Source: Clostridiales bacterium
GTDB lineage: Bacteria > Bacillota > Clostridia > Lachnospirales > Lachnospiraceae
Reading direction: 5' to 3'
Assembly: GCA_029098165.1 (NCBI GenBank)
Contig: JAQXNU010000156.1
Span: 1 to 36,697 of the forward strand
Length of the DNA stretch: 36,697 nucleotides
Under the pieces are notes generated by a model, which had not been told where the DNA came from, ran no database searches, and saw only the letters and a program-made list of their open reading frames with translations. The translations under genes were made by a program, and so were the position numbers. Positions 24,590-32,931 of the stretch are shown piece by piece. Each line of letters opens with the position of its first letter. Position 1 is the first letter of the stretch.

Positions 24590-24750
24590 AAAGGAGCTGT
24601 GAAAAAACAGCAAATATAACATGGATAAGAGATGCGGGGAATCATATTAGAATTTGGCTTTGTCCGGCCGAAAGGGAAAGGTAGCCAAATTCTAATATGA
24701 TTCCCCGCATCTTTCGTTCATCTTTTATTCTGTTTTTTCGCATCTCCTTT
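24590..24750 (+). repeat. Large intergenic hairpin element, copy C
   Basis: Best-preserved copy. Outer arms 24590-24610 and 24731-24750 (AAAGGAGCTGTGAAAAAACAG and its near-complement, two mismatches). Inner arms 24631-24659 and 24683-24711 are perfectly complementary over 29 bp and include the shared core AGAATTTGGCT/AGCCAAATTCT. The 23-nt apical loop is 24660-24682. It begins 11 nt after the kinase stop codon. Versus copy B, stem positions change in pairs (for example GAGGG/CCCTC to GCGGG/CCCGC), so pairing is kept while sequence differs. Confidence 0.9.
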
Positions 24751-24757
24751 ATTTAAG

Positions 24758-24808
24758 TTTACAATCGCAAGAAAATGTGGTACATTTACCATATGTTTTC
24801 AAACATAT
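24758..24808 (+). promoter_or_regulatory. Promoter and short palindrome upstream of the lgt-like operon
   Basis: TTTACA (24758-24763), 17 bp, TACATT (24781-24786). Just downstream, at about the transcription start, ATATGTTT-TC-AAACATAT (24791-24808) forms a perfect 8-bp palindrome, a possible operator. Confidence 0.55.
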
Positions 24809-24837
24809 AAATTGAGGGACAACTGGAGGAGAAACCT

Positions 24838-25689
24838 TTGAAAAACGAATTATTTCATATTGGCGGATTAACGATATATGGTTATGGTTTAATGATTGCA
24901 ATCGCCATCATGTCAGCTTATTTAACGGTAACCTACCGGGCAAAGAAAAAGGGTTTAGAATATGAAAAGATTTTTAATCTGACTATTTGCTGTGTTGTTG
25001 GTGGACTTCTTGGAGCTAAGTTATTATATCTGATTACGATCATTCCGGATATTATTAAAGATCCAAAGCAGATTGCGAAGCTTGGTGATGGATTTGTTGT
25101 CTATGGCGGAATTATCGCTGGGATTGCAAGTGGTTTTGTATATTGTAAAAAACATAAATGGAACTTTTTTGAGTATTTCGATCTAACAATGCCATCCATC
25201 GCGTTAGCACAGGGATTTGGACGTATCGGATGCTTCTTGGCAGGATGTTGCTACGGAAGAGAAACTAATAGCTGGTTTGCGATTACGTTCCATAATTCGA
25301 GTTATGCACCCAATAACGTTCCATTAATTCCAACTCAGTTATTATCCAGTGGATTAGATTTTCTTCACTGTGGAATTTTACTTTTAATTGCTAAGAAAAA
25401 TAAAGTTTCTGGTGTGATTGCTGGTTGTTATTTAATGTTTTATAGTGTTGGACGATTTGTTCTTGAGATGTTCCGTGGAGATTTAGAACGAGGAAACGTT
25501 GGACGATTTTCCACATCACAGTTTATCTCCATTTTCTTATTCATCGTTGGTGCGGCACTTGTAATCATACGTATCCTTCAGGCGAAGAAGACAGTTACAG
25601 CGGAAAGTGTAGCTGAAGTGGACGCTGCAGAGCATGTAGCTTGCGAAGAAGATGAAATAGAAGACGAGACTTCTAAAGAGAGCAGATAG
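24838..25689 (+). CDS. lgt: Prolipoprotein diacylglyceryl transferase family protein (atypical Lgt)
   Basis: A 283-aa membrane protein with about seven hydrophobic segments, of the family that transfers diacylglycerol from phosphatidylglycerol to the lipobox cysteine of prolipoproteins. It starts with TTG at 24838 behind GGAGGA. R129 (GRIG), R206 and R213 (GRFVLEMFR) match conserved arginines. But the usual HGG is VYGG (Tyr89), and the GRxxNFxNxExxG signature reads GRIGCFLAGCCYG, replacing Asn and Glu with C132 and C137. It may be a divergent Lgt or a paralogue with another role. An acidic tail (about 255-283) follows. The response regulator begins 10 bp downstream. Confidence 0.8.
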   Translation: MKNELFHIGGLTIYGYGLMIAIAIMSAYLTVTYRAKKKGLEYEKIFNLTICCVVGGLLGAKLLYLITIIPDIIKDPKQIAKLGDGFVVYGGIIAGIASGFVYCKKHKWNFFEYFDLTMPSIALAQGFGRIGCFLAGCCYGRETNSWFAITFHNSSYAPNNVPLIPTQLLSSGLDFLHCGILLLIAKKNKVSGVIAGCYLMFYSVGRFVLEMFRGDLERGNVGRFSTSQFISIFLFIVGAALVIIRILQAKKTVTAESVAEVDAAEHVACEEDEIEDETSKESR

Positions 25690-25699
25690 AGGTGTTTTT

Positions 25700-26398
25700 A
25701 TGGCAAAGATATTGATGATCGAGGATGATAAAGGACTTTGTGAACAAGTGCAGGCAGTTCTTAAGAATTACTCCTATGAGGTAGTGATTGTTGAGGACTT
25801 TGCTCATGTCGAAGAGCTTTTTGAAAAGACAAAGCCAGATTTAATCCTATTAGATATCAATTTGCCTCGATTTGACGGAAACTATTATTGTCGATATTTT
25901 CGCAGGAATTCCAACGTGCCAATCATAATGACATCGGCTCGTAACTCCGATATGGATCAGATTTTATCCATGGAGTTAGGAGCCGATGACTACATAGTAA
26001 AACCATTCAGTATTCCTGTGTTACTTGCTAAGATCAATGCTATTTTACGCAGAACAAGCGGAATGCTCGCAGAGAATACACAGGAAAAAGGACTACAGAT
26101 CAAAGGTCTGTTCTTGGACGAGGGCAGCTTTATGTTAAAACAGGGCAGTGAGTCGTTAGAATTAAGCAAGACAGAATACAAGCTGTTGCACTGTTTTTTT
26201 GAAAAGCCAGACAGTATTATTACCCGGGAAGAGTTATTGGAGGAAATCTGGGATATGAATACGTTTGTGGATGATAATACCTTAACGGTAAATGTCGCAA
26301 GAGTAAAGGCAAAGCTATCAGAGTTAGGTTATGTGGATGTAATTAAGACCAAACGAGGTAGCGGGTATCGGTTTGATACCTCTAGTATCAAAGAGTAG
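25700..26398 (+). CDS. OmpR-type response regulator (BceR-like)
   Basis: A 232-aa regulator with a receiver domain (D52 in LLDINLPRFDG, acidic E8-D9-D10, K101 in VKPF) and a winged-helix DNA-binding domain (about residues 130-228). Together with a short two-helix kinase and a BceAB-type ABC transporter downstream it forms the standard peptide-antibiotic sensing and detoxification module of Firmicutes. It lies 10 bp after the Lgt-like gene and immediately before the kinase. Confidence 0.9.
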   Translation: MAKILMIEDDKGLCEQVQAVLKNYSYEVVIVEDFAHVEELFEKTKPDLILLDINLPRFDGNYYCRYFRRNSNVPIIMTSARNSDMDQILSMELGADDYIVKPFSIPVLLAKINAILRRTSGMLAENTQEKGLQIKGLFLDEGSFMLKQGSESLELSKTEYKLLHCFFEKPDSIITREELLEEIWDMNTFVDDNTLTVNVARVKAKLSELGYVDVIKTKRGSGYRFDTSSIKE

Positions 26399-26407
26399 GT
26401 GAAAAAG

Positions 26408-27442
26408 ATGAAAAAGAACTTAATCTCATTTATCAAATCAGAAGTTAGTTTGATTGTCGCATTTTTATTAAGTGATTTTTTCTTGATCCTATTTTATTCC
26501 ATTGCAGTTAGGCATCAAGTGGAAGTTTTCTATCCCTTGGTGCTTTCTTTGTTTGTCCTTTTGTGTTATGAAGGCTTTCGATTTTATCGATTTTTAAAGA
26601 AGCATCGCGAGTTAGAACGAATGGTAAAAATCCCAGGATACGATGCAAAGGAAACGGATCCATTTACGGTGGAAGTTAATCACAAAATCAATCAGCTGCA
26701 TAACAGCTATCTACATACGATTTATGAACTAAATCAAAAGCAGATCAGTAACCAGAGATTTTCTTCAGCACTGATCCATAATATGAAAACTCCAATTGCA
26801 GTAAGCAGTCTAGTCTTACAACGACTCAATCGTAAAGAAATCACAGGGGAAGAAGCCTGTGCGACATTGGAAGAGGAAAACCAGAAACTGTTAACTGCAT
26901 TAAATAATGTACTAGAACTTCAGCGATTTGAAGAAGCAGTAAATGATTATCAGCCAAAGTCCATTTCCTTATCGGAGGAAGTACGGGAACTAATTAATGA
27001 GAATAGAAGTCTATTTATTCAAAATCACGTATTCCCAAAGCTGGAAGTTCAAGAAGATGGTATAGTCTTAGCGGATAAGAGATGGAATAAAGTGATGTTG
27101 CAACAATTGTTATCCAATGCGGTGAAATATTCGTATGCGCAAAAGGAAGCAGCTCAAACTTCAAAATCCGTTACGTTTACGATTCAAAAAGAAAAAAACG
27201 AGGATCATACAGTAGTTAAACTTTTCATTCAAGATGAGGGAATTGGCATCCCAGAGTATGATCTTCCTCGAGTATTTGAACCTTTTTATACCGGAGATAA
27301 CGGAAGAAAACATTACAATTCCAGCGGAATTGGACTTTACTTATGCCAACAGATTGCAACCTTAATGAAAGCAAAACTAGAAATTCAGTCGAAATCGGGG
27401 ACTGGAACAACAATTATGATCTCTTATCTTACAAAACTGTAA
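26408..27442 (+). CDS. Intramembrane-sensing histidine kinase (BceS-like)
   Basis: A 344-aa kinase with two membrane helices near the N terminus (about residues 12-33 and 40-60) and almost no extracellular loop, so it cannot sense alone; in this family it reads the activity of the ABC transporter. H124 lies in the H-box SALIHNMKTPIAV; the ATPase domain has LLSNAVKYS, DEGIGIP and SSGIGLYL. The ATG at 26408 is preferred over the GTG at 26399 because AGGTG lies just upstream. It overlaps nothing and follows the regulator by 9 bp. Confidence 0.9.
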   Translation: MKKNLISFIKSEVSLIVAFLLSDFFLILFYSIAVRHQVEVFYPLVLSLFVLLCYEGFRFYRFLKKHRELERMVKIPGYDAKETDPFTVEVNHKINQLHNSYLHTIYELNQKQISNQRFSSALIHNMKTPIAVSSLVLQRLNRKEITGEEACATLEEENQKLLTALNNVLELQRFEEAVNDYQPKSISLSEEVRELINENRSLFIQNHVFPKLEVQEDGIVLADKRWNKVMLQQLLSNAVKYSYAQKEAAQTSKSVTFTIQKEKNEDHTVVKLFIQDEGIGIPEYDLPRVFEPFYTGDNGRKHYNSSGIGLYLCQQIATLMKAKLEIQSKSGTGTTIMISYLTKL

Positions 27443-27530
27443 GGTAATGTTAGCTGAATCAATGGTTTGAACGGTAAGTCTGCGTTACAATGAGCCTAAC
27501 AAGAGTAAAAGAATTCAAGGAGGATGTAAT
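27443..27530 (+). promoter_or_regulatory. Probable regulated promoter of the bceAB-like genes
   Basis: The 88-bp gap between kinase and transporter genes has a good -10 TACAAT (27486-27491) but no proper -35 17 bp upstream, as expected of an activator-dependent promoter. An imperfect dyad GTAA-N7-TTAC (27474-27488) overlaps the -10. BceR-type regulators bind sites of TNACA-N4-TGTAA type; no exact match was seen. Confidence 0.4.
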
Positions 27531-28295
27531 ATGTCAGTATTAGTAGCAGAGAATTTAACAAAGACATATGGTGAAATAAACGCAGCGAACTGTACGAATG
27601 CATTAAATGGAGTAAGTTTGAATGTGGAAGAAGGAGATTTTATCGCAATCATGGGTCCATCTGGTAGTGGAAAATCGACGTTAGTCAGTATCTTAAGTGG
27701 CATCTTAACTCCAAGTAGCGGAACTGTTACGATCGCCGACCAGAGAATCGATACGATGGATAAGTTTGAGATGTCCTTGTTTCGCCGTCAAAAGTTAGGA
27801 TTTGTATTTCAGGAATTTAATCTATTGGACCATCTGACCTTACGAGAAAATGTCATGCTTCCAATGGTTTTAGATAAACAGGATCAGAAACATATGGAAG
27901 AGAAAGCGGCATCCGTTATGAAGATGTTTGGAATCTATGAGATGAAGGATAAATATCCATATGAAGTGTCTGGCGGACAGCAGCAGAGAACTGCAGTTGC
28001 AAGAGCATTAGTCAATCAGCCTAAGATCATCTTCGCTGATGAACCGACCGGAAATTTGGACTCGAAATCATCGAATGCTGTCATGAATTGTTTGAAGACG
28101 ATGAACGAGGAACAAAAGGCAACGATCCTTATGGTAACTCATGATGTGTTTGCAGCAAGTTTTTGCAAACAGGTTATCTTTATTAAAGATGGCAGGATCA
28201 ATATGGATATTTCCAGTCATGGTAGCCGGCAAGAGTTCTTTGATCAGATTTTGGACTGCCAAGCAATCGTAGGGGGTGAGAATCGTGACATTTAA
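27531..28295 (+). CDS. ABC transporter ATPase (BceA-like)
   Basis: A 254-aa ATPase of the MacB/LolD/BceA type. Walker A is GPSGSGKST (42-50), the Q-loop is in FVFQEFNLLD, the signature is VSGGQQQR (146-153) and Walker B is IIFADE (166-171). It drives the large permease whose start overlaps its end by 11 bp. In the Bce family the complex frees lipid II-cycle intermediates from peptide antibiotics and signals flux to the kinase. An AAGGAGG SD precedes the ATG. Confidence 0.9.
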   Translation: MSVLVAENLTKTYGEINAANCTNALNGVSLNVEEGDFIAIMGPSGSGKSTLVSILSGILTPSSGTVTIADQRIDTMDKFEMSLFRRQKLGFVFQEFNLLDHLTLRENVMLPMVLDKQDQKHMEEKAASVMKMFGIYEMKDKYPYEVSGGQQQRTAVARALVNQPKIIFADEPTGNLDSKSSNAVMNCLKTMNEEQKATILMVTHDVFAASFCKQVIFIKDGRINMDISSHGSRQEFFDQILDCQAIVGGENRDI

Positions 28296-30174
28296 ACAGG
28301 TAGCGATTAAGAACTTTACTGGACAGTTAAAGAAATATCTCAGTTTCTTTTTAAGTAGTACGTTTTGTATTCTATTATTCTTTATGTACGCAGCCATCAT
28401 GTTTAATGATAACATTAATTCTAACAAGGATACGGATGTATTGACCTATGTATTCCCAATGACGATTGTTGCGATTGGACTATTTTCTATCTTTTTTATC
28501 AACTATGCCCATTCGACCTTTATCAAGGGAAGAACAAAAGAGTTTGGTGTTTATATGACGCTCGGTATGAATTCCAACGAACTGGTTCGTCTGGTTTTGT
28601 TGGAAAACATACTGATTGCTGCAGCGGCACTAGTGACTGGCATCGTGGTAGGTTCTTTATTTTCTCGTTTGTTTCAGATGGTGCTTATTGATCTGTTAGA
28701 TATTGAAGAAATAGCATTTTATTTGGATTATCGTGCGTTTATTGTAACAATCGTCTCTTTCCTGATCGTTTTTTTCCTCAACTTTGCTATGACGGCTCGT
28801 AAGCTGAAAAAAAGTGACATTCAGACTGTATTAGCTGAGGTTCGAAAAACACAGAAAAAGAAGTATACGAAGAAAAATCTAGTTTTGGGTGTCCTTGGGA
28901 TTATCATCTTGATTTTTGCGCTTATTTACTTGGTAGTGGTTGCAAAGAACAGTGATCTCAATACGAATCCTTTGATGCTATTACTCTATATCGTGATTGC
29001 ATTTACAGGTGTTTACCTTGCAGTTTCGCAAGGAGGAAATTTTATTCTTCATCAGTGGAAGAAGAGCCGTTTTTATTTAAATAATATGCTTACCGTGACT
29101 CAGCTGGAGTATAAGTATAATCAGAACAAAAAGATTATCTTTATTCTTAGTATCTTGAGTACGATGACAATCTTTGCGATAGCTTCTCCCTATTCCTTAT
29201 TAAATCTGTGTGAAACGATCATTGATGATCAAGGGCAGGCGCATGTCGAATTCGTCGTAGACGAGGGCGTTCATGAAAACTATGAGGAAGTGATTCAGGA
29301 AAACATCGCGAACGATGAAATTCAGGAACAGTATGAGCTGCCAATGTTGTTGGTAGATTCTCTGGATCATACAAAGATTCCAGTAATTGATGTTGATCGT
29401 TATAATCAGATCATGAAGAAAGAATTTCATCTCGATGAAGGTGAAGTGTACAATATTATCTTTGACTGGGTTCCAAGCAACGGCGGTTATCCGAAAGACT
29501 CTGAGTACAGATTTACTTATCAAGGCAAGGAATACACCTATCGTGTAAATATCTCCACCAATGGAACTTTCATTGCAAAATCCTACCCAAGTGCGACGAT
29601 GTTATTACTAAACTCAAAAGATTACGATACTTTGATGCAGACTGCAGGGAAAGAGGATCAATTCTATTACTGTGTACTAAATTTGAAACACTGGAAAGTA
29701 AATAGCAAGGCAATTGATATAGTTAAAGAAGCACTAAAGGAAGAGAATGCTCCAGTGAACACAGTCGTTGATACCTATCATGACCTAAAAAGTGGTTATT
29801 CTACCTTCTTATTTGTTTTCTCGATTGTTGGAGTGTTATTCTTTATCGCAGGTGGTAGTGTACTTTATTTCCGTCAGTATTCGGAGTTACCAGAAACGAA
29901 GAAGACCTTTGACCAGCTGAATAAGATTGGAATCAGCTACAAAGAAACCAAATCTATTATCTCCAAACAACTGCTTGTAATCTTTTATGTTCCAGCCGTA
30001 TTTGGATGTTATCTTGGATTATCCCTAATCTATCTTATGACTCATCTGTTAGGGGGAGCAGGATTTTTACAAGAATTTATGCGTAATGCTACATTTATTG
30101 CTGGATTATATTTGATCTCTCAGAGTATCTTTTACTGGATTACAAGAAGAAAATATATGAGTTCACTTAGCTAA
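28285..30174 (+). CDS. ABC transporter permease (BceB-like, FtsX domains)
   Basis: A 629-aa membrane protein with ten predicted helices: two FtsX-type regions at the ends and a roughly 190-residue extracellular domain (about 305-500) between helices 7 and 8, the hallmark of peptide-antibiotic sensing BceB permeases. The start is taken as the GTG at 28285 (product VTFKQVAIKNF, similar to family starts), with AGGGGG 8 nt upstream; a GTG at 28276 is inside that SD. It overlaps the ATPase gene by 11 bp. The antibiotic recognised cannot be predicted, since the extracellular domain is highly variable. Confidence 0.9.
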   Translation: MTFKQVAIKNFTGQLKKYLSFFLSSTFCILLFFMYAAIMFNDNINSNKDTDVLTYVFPMTIVAIGLFSIFFINYAHSTFIKGRTKEFGVYMTLGMNSNELVRLVLLENILIAAAALVTGIVVGSLFSRLFQMVLIDLLDIEEIAFYLDYRAFIVTIVSFLIVFFLNFAMTARKLKKSDIQTVLAEVRKTQKKKYTKKNLVLGVLGIIILIFALIYLVVVAKNSDLNTNPLMLLLYIVIAFTGVYLAVSQGGNFILHQWKKSRFYLNNMLTVTQLEYKYNQNKKIIFILSILSTMTIFAIASPYSLLNLCETIIDDQGQAHVEFVVDEGVHENYEEVIQENIANDEIQEQYELPMLLVDSLDHTKIPVIDVDRYNQIMKKEFHLDEGEVYNIIFDWVPSNGGYPKDSEYRFTYQGKEYTYRVNISTNGTFIAKSYPSATMLLLNSKDYDTLMQTAGKEDQFYYCVLNLKHWKVNSKAIDIVKEALKEENAPVNTVVDTYHDLKSGYSTFLFVFSIVGVLFFIAGGSVLYFRQYSELPETKKTFDQLNKIGISYKETKSIISKQLLVIFYVPAVFGCYLGLSLIYLMTHLLGGAGFLQEFMRNATFIAGLYLISQSIFYWITRRKYMSSLS

Positions 30175-30180
30175 TATTTA

Positions 30181-30250
30181 TAGTTGTGCTAGACTTCGGA
30201 TTTGAGAATAAAATTATTGATCGGAGGTTTGGCACAGCTATTTGTTAATC
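30181..30250 (+). terminator. Terminator after the bceAB-like genes
   Basis: Arms about 30181-30201 and 30219-30240 (TAGTTGTGCTAGAC... and ...GTTTGGCACAGCTA) pair with several G-T pairs; the 17-nt loop is AT-rich, and TTTGTTAATCTTTT follows. The remaining 160 bp to nfnA show an AT-rich stretch with a TATAAT at 30378-30383 but no clear -35. Confidence 0.6.
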
Positions 30251-30410
30251 TTTTAACCCACTATCATGGTATTTAATTGAAAAAATGATGACTTTAATGG
30301 AATAAAGTACTAGATTTTTGAAAGCATATGGGATATAATTAGCAATGATAGTGAAATAATTGTTATTAATTTAACATTATAATATTTACAATAAGTATAG
30401 GAGAGATGAC

Positions 30411-31295
30411 ATGTACAAGATAACTAGAAAAGAGGCTTTGGCCGAAAATATCTATCTTATGGACGTTGTTGCACCACGTGTCGCAAAGAGCTGTAATCCA
30501 GGACAGTTTGTTATCGTTAAACTGGATGAAAAAGGTGAAAGAATTCCTCTTACCATCTGTGATTTCGATCGCGAAGCTGGCACGGTTACTATCGTATTCC
30601 AAACGGTAGGAGCATCCACAAAGATGTTTGCAGAGTTAGAAGTTGGTGATAGCTTCCGTGATTTTACGGGCCCACTGGGATGCAAATCCGAGTTGATCGA
30701 TACACCAGTCGAGGAATTAAAGAAGAAAAATATATTATTCGTAGCAGGTGGTGTTGGTACTGCTCCTGTATACCCACAAGTTAAATTTATGAAGAGCATT
30801 GGATGTGACGTAGACTGTATCATCGGTGCTAGAAACAAGAGTTTGATCATCTTAGAAGACTGGATGAAGAAAGTAGCGAAGAATACATATGTTGCAACGG
30901 ATGATGGATCTTATGGATTTAAGGGAAATGTAAATGATAAGATCAAAGATTTAGTAAATAACGAAGGTAAAAAATATGATTTGGTGATCGCAATCGGACC
31001 AGTCATCATGATGAAGTTTGTTTCTATCTTAACAAAGGAATTAGGAATTCCAACAATCGTTAGTATGAATCCAATTATGGTAGATGGTACTGGTATGTGT
31101 GGTGCCTGCCGATTAACTGTTGGTAACGAAATTAAATTTGCCTGTGTCGATGGTCCAGAATTCGATGGTCATCTTGTCAACTTCGATGAAGCGATGAAGA
31201 GAGCTAGAATGTACAAGACAGAAGAAGGCAGAGCACAACTTCGTGAAATAGAGGGCGCAACTCACCATGGCGGATGCGGCCACTGTAATGACTAA
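30411..31295 (+). CDS. nfnA: NADH-dependent ferredoxin:NADP+ oxidoreductase, small subunit
   Basis: The 294-aa FAD and [2Fe-2S] subunit of NfnAB, the cytosolic flavin-bifurcating enzyme that couples ferredoxin, NADH and NADP+. An FAD-binding barrel (about residues 1-95) is followed by a nucleotide-binding half (VAGGVGTAPVYPQ, 111-123). The cluster motif has D225, C230, C233 and C245, matching the one-Asp/three-Cys ligation known in Thermotoga NfnA. The C terminus ends in a His/Cys-rich HHGGCGHC tail. nfnB begins 15 bp downstream. The alternative, dihydroorotate dehydrogenase electron-transfer subunit PyrK, is excluded by length and neighbour. Confidence 0.9.
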   Translation: MYKITRKEALAENIYLMDVVAPRVAKSCNPGQFVIVKLDEKGERIPLTICDFDREAGTVTIVFQTVGASTKMFAELEVGDSFRDFTGPLGCKSELIDTPVEELKKKNILFVAGGVGTAPVYPQVKFMKSIGCDVDCIIGARNKSLIILEDWMKKVAKNTYVATDDGSYGFKGNVNDKIKDLVNNEGKKYDLVIAIGPVIMMKFVSILTKELGIPTIVSMNPIMVDGTGMCGACRLTVGNEIKFACVDGPEFDGHLVNFDEAMKRARMYKTEEGRAQLREIEGATHHGGCGHCND

Positions 31296-31310
31296 ATAGG
31301 AGGATTTATC

Positions 31311-32696
31311 ATGGATGCATTAAAAAGAATTCCTGTAAGAGAGCAAGAGCCAAGCGTCAGAGCGAAGAACTTTGATGAGGTTTGTCTTGGATATAATAAA
31401 GAAGAAGCTATGTTAGAGGCAACAAGATGCTTGAAATGTAAGAATCCACAGTGTCAAAAGGGTTGCCCAGTAAATATTGATATTCCATCATTTATTCGTC
31501 AGGTGGAAGCTGGTGATATCAAAGAAGCATATAACGTAATTAGTACATATTCTGCATTACCAGCAATCTGTGGTCGTGTCTGTCCACAGGAAAGCCAGTG
31601 TGAAGCTAAATGTGTTCGTGGTATTAAAGGCGACGCAATTTCCATTGGTAAGTTAGAGCGATTTGTTGCAGACTGGGCGAGAGAAAATGGAGTAAAACCA
31701 ACTCCAGCAACAGAAAAGAAAGGTAAGAAAGTAGCAGTCATCGGTTCTGGTCCTTCTGGTTTGACTTGTGCACAGGATTTAGCAAAAGCAGGCTATGATG
31801 TTACAATCTTTGAAGCACTTCATGAAGCTGGCGGCGTTTTAGTTTATGGTATTCCTGAGTTCCGTCTTCCAAAGCAGACCGTTGTAAAAGCAGAAGTAGA
31901 GAATGTAAAATCTCTTGGTGTTAAGATTGAGACGAACGTTGTTATCGGTAAATCTACAACAATCGATCAGTTAATGGAAGAGGAAGGATTTGATGCCGTT
32001 TTCGTAGGATCTGGTGCTGGTCTTCCTAAATTCATGGGTATTCCAGGAGAAAATGCAAACGGTGTATTATCTGCCAACGAATACTTAACTAGAACTAACT
32101 TAATGAAAGCATTCCGTGATGACTACGATACCCCAATTGTACGTGGCAAGAAAGTTGCTGTTATTGGTGGTGGTAATGTTGCGATGGATGCAGCTAGAAC
32201 AGCGCTTCGTCTTGGTGCAGAAGTACATATTATATATCGTCGTAGTGAGGCAGAATTGCCTGCTAGAGCAGAAGAAGTACATCATGCAAAAGAAGAGGGA
32301 ATCATCTTTGATCTGTTAACGAATCCAAAGGAAATCTTAGTTGATGAAAATGATTGTGTCAAAGGAATCCGTGTGGTTAAGATGGAACTTGGTGAGCCAG
32401 ACGCTTCTGGCAGAAGAAAGCCAGTTGAGGTTGCCGGTTCCGAATATGAGATCGAGGTGGATACTGTGATCATGTCTCTTGGTACGAGTCCAAATCCATT
32501 GATTTCTTCTACAACTCAAGGGCTTGAGATCAACAACCGTAAATGTATTATTGCCGAAGAAGAGAATGGTAAGACAACTAAGGATGGTGTTTATGCAGGT
32601 GGAGATGCAGTTACAGGTGCAGCCACAGTAATCTTAGCTATGAGTGCTGGTAAAGCAGCAGCTAAGGGCATTGATGAATATTTATCGAATAAATAA
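31311..32696 (+). CDS. nfnB: NADH-dependent ferredoxin:NADP+ oxidoreductase, large subunit (GltD-like)
   Basis: A 461-aa subunit with two [4Fe-4S] sites and the bifurcating FAD. Cysteines C40, C43, C48, C52 and C87, C91, C97, C101 lie in the N-terminal ferredoxin-like region. The first Rossmann motif is VIGSGPSG (143-150), the second, for NADPH, is VIGGGNVAMDAART (near 285), and the FAD-closing motif is GVYAGGDAVTGAATVILAM near the C terminus. Genes of this type are often annotated gltA (glutamate synthase), but the partner NfnA immediately upstream and the absence of a glutaminase subunit favour Nfn. An AGGAGG SD precedes the ATG. Confidence 0.92.
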   Translation: MDALKRIPVREQEPSVRAKNFDEVCLGYNKEEAMLEATRCLKCKNPQCQKGCPVNIDIPSFIRQVEAGDIKEAYNVISTYSALPAICGRVCPQESQCEAKCVRGIKGDAISIGKLERFVADWARENGVKPTPATEKKGKKVAVIGSGPSGLTCAQDLAKAGYDVTIFEALHEAGGVLVYGIPEFRLPKQTVVKAEVENVKSLGVKIETNVVIGKSTTIDQLMEEEGFDAVFVGSGAGLPKFMGIPGENANGVLSANEYLTRTNLMKAFRDDYDTPIVRGKKVAVIGGGNVAMDAARTALRLGAEVHIIYRRSEAELPARAEEVHHAKEEGIIFDLLTNPKEILVDENDCVKGIRVVKMELGEPDASGRRKPVEVAGSEYEIEVDTVIMSLGTSPNPLISSTTQGLEINNRKCIIAEEENGKTTKDGVYAGGDAVTGAATVILAMSAGKAAAKGIDEYLSNK

Positions 32697-32731
32697 GTGC
32701 AATTAATCTACGATATAATTTGATATCTAAG

Positions 32732-32785
32732 AAATCGAGGTATCTTTCCTGAAAAAATGACGAAAGTTTACCTCGATTTTTTTCG
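32732..32785 (+). terminator. Rho-independent terminator of nfnAB
   Basis: Arms AAATCGAGGTA (32732-32742) and TACCTCGATTT (32769-32779), with an inner CTTTC/GAAAG pairing, then a run of T. The next 150 bp contain a TATTAT near 32827 as a possible -10 for the GGDEF-EAL gene, without a clear -35. Confidence 0.88.
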
Positions 32786-32931
32786 CAAATAGTGAAAATA
32801 AGATTGAAAAATATCACAAAAAATGGTATTATAGATATTGGGGGTTACAAATTAAGTAAAAGAAGTAAAAAAGTGGATTTACGAATCGTTGATGGGTATG
32901 CTTAGAATAACACGAATTGAGAGGTTACTAG

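Noticed and set aside
28068-28427. 119-codon minus-strand frame over the bceA/bceB junction
   Set aside because: Shadow of two overlapping, well-supported genes; no SD and no family resemblance.
31311-32696. Glutamate synthase small subunit (gltD)
   Set aside because: No large glutaminase subunit is present; adjacent NfnA with the Asp/Cys3 cluster motif supports NfnB.
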